In this document: positions 63,617 to 64,000 of the stretch, piece by piece
Layout of the letters: each line of letters starts with the position of its first letter
How positions within the stretch are numbered: the stretch's first letter is position 1
DNA from: Limnoperna fortunei
Lineage: Eukaryota > Mollusca > Bivalvia > Mytilida > Modiolidae
DNA: 64,000 nucleotides
Assembly: GCA_944474755.1 (NCBI GenBank)
Contig: OX104116.1
Location: 8,311,547-8,375,546 of the forward strand
Reading direction: 5' to 3'
The notes under the pieces: model-generated
Databases searched by the model: none
What the model saw: the letters and a program-made list of their open reading frames with translations, nothing else
What the model was told of the DNA's origin: nothing
Position numbers and translations under genes: made by a program

Positions 63617-64000
63617 CTGAAATCATCAATGAAATTGTTAATTAACTTAGAAATTAGAAAAAAATCAAGAAAAAGAGTGAATACCCTAAATTCTCAAATG
63701 ATATTTGCAATTCTTATTCGTATATTTTCATTTTCAATCGTCTTGTACACCAAAATGCCAGGTTAATTTGGTCAAAAGTATTAGGAAATAGAGCCCGACT
63801 TAAACAGTTAAACAGTGCAATCTCAGTTTAATGTCATGCTAACTTAAAGAATAAGTACAAATTTCATCTCTTCATTTATAATGCCCATGAATCATACCCA
63901 CTGTCCAGCTTAACATTTTCCATCCTATTAATGTTAAAACTTTTTCCTTTTTTTCCTATCATTTCTTATTTACCATTTTCAGCTCACACCTGTCTAACAA
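63617..64000 (-). other. FBXW5 intron up to the window edge
   Basis: AT-rich. No F-box or further WD40 coding text is visible. TTAGACAG|GTGTGA on the - strand at the very edge could be the donor of the next exon, but too little is visible. Confidence 0.4.

Overview
The window is animal nuclear DNA: AT-rich, with phased introns bounded by GT..AG, large intronic satellites, and dispersed repeats carrying strings such as TGTCCGTCTGTCCG and palindromic ggggggtata ends, which are familiar from bivalve molluscs. A bivalve, possibly a mytilid-type mussel, is my best guess. The phylum is inferred from repeat style, not from a marker gene.

Two protein-coding genes are readable, and they converge tail to tail. 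On the + strand (654-49602) lie 16 exons, about 1455 codons, of a LRRK1-type ROCO protein. They run from the middle of the ROC GTPase through COR and the protein kinase to the C-terminal WD40-like region and stop codon. The 5' part (ankyrin/LRR and the ROC P-loop) lies left of the window. On the - strand (63616-55453) lie six exons of FBXW5, the F-box/WD40 substrate receptor of SCF/CRL ubiquitin ligases. Its F-box and first WD repeats lie right of the window. Phases are compatible at almost every junction of both genes; the LRRK1 exon-9 donor is unresolved. In FBXW5 the 62212 exon end has an alternative donor and the frame into the 63616 exon is inferred.

The most striking content is a tandem array of about 24 kb (4088-28041). 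Its unit is the 3' end of a LRRK1 COR exon plus that exon's own 5' splice site, repeated roughly 300 times. There are two unit lengths, 72 and 81 bp, both multiples of three, and kilobase-scale higher-order duplications. The same kind of event, duplication of an exon's 3' end together with its splice donor, occurs twice more in the same gene on a small scale: 43 bp x3 after the first ROC exon, and 42 bp x3 in frame at the end of the kinase N-lobe exon. Several unrelated satellites fill other introns: 59 bp at 29.5-30.7 kb, 34-35 bp at 35.4-40.1 kb, 36 bp at 40.1-40.4 kb, 30 bp at 42.1-42.4 kb and 146 bp at 44.0-44.7 kb.

The intergenic and FBXW5 intron DNA (49.6-64 kb) holds 28-31 bp arrays, two copies of a SINE family (the first clearly tRNA-derived), a 461-bp inverted-repeat element with an 11-bp target duplication (Mutator-like), a 1109-bp element with CAGGG inverted ends and a 5-bp duplication (hAT-like), and a dispersed element with about 171-bp internal modules and palindromic ends (copies at 45.4 and 58.4 kb). 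A decayed LINE reverse-transcriptase 3' end sits in a LRRK1 intron. The many long open frames inside the satellites are by-products of repeat periodicity, not genes.
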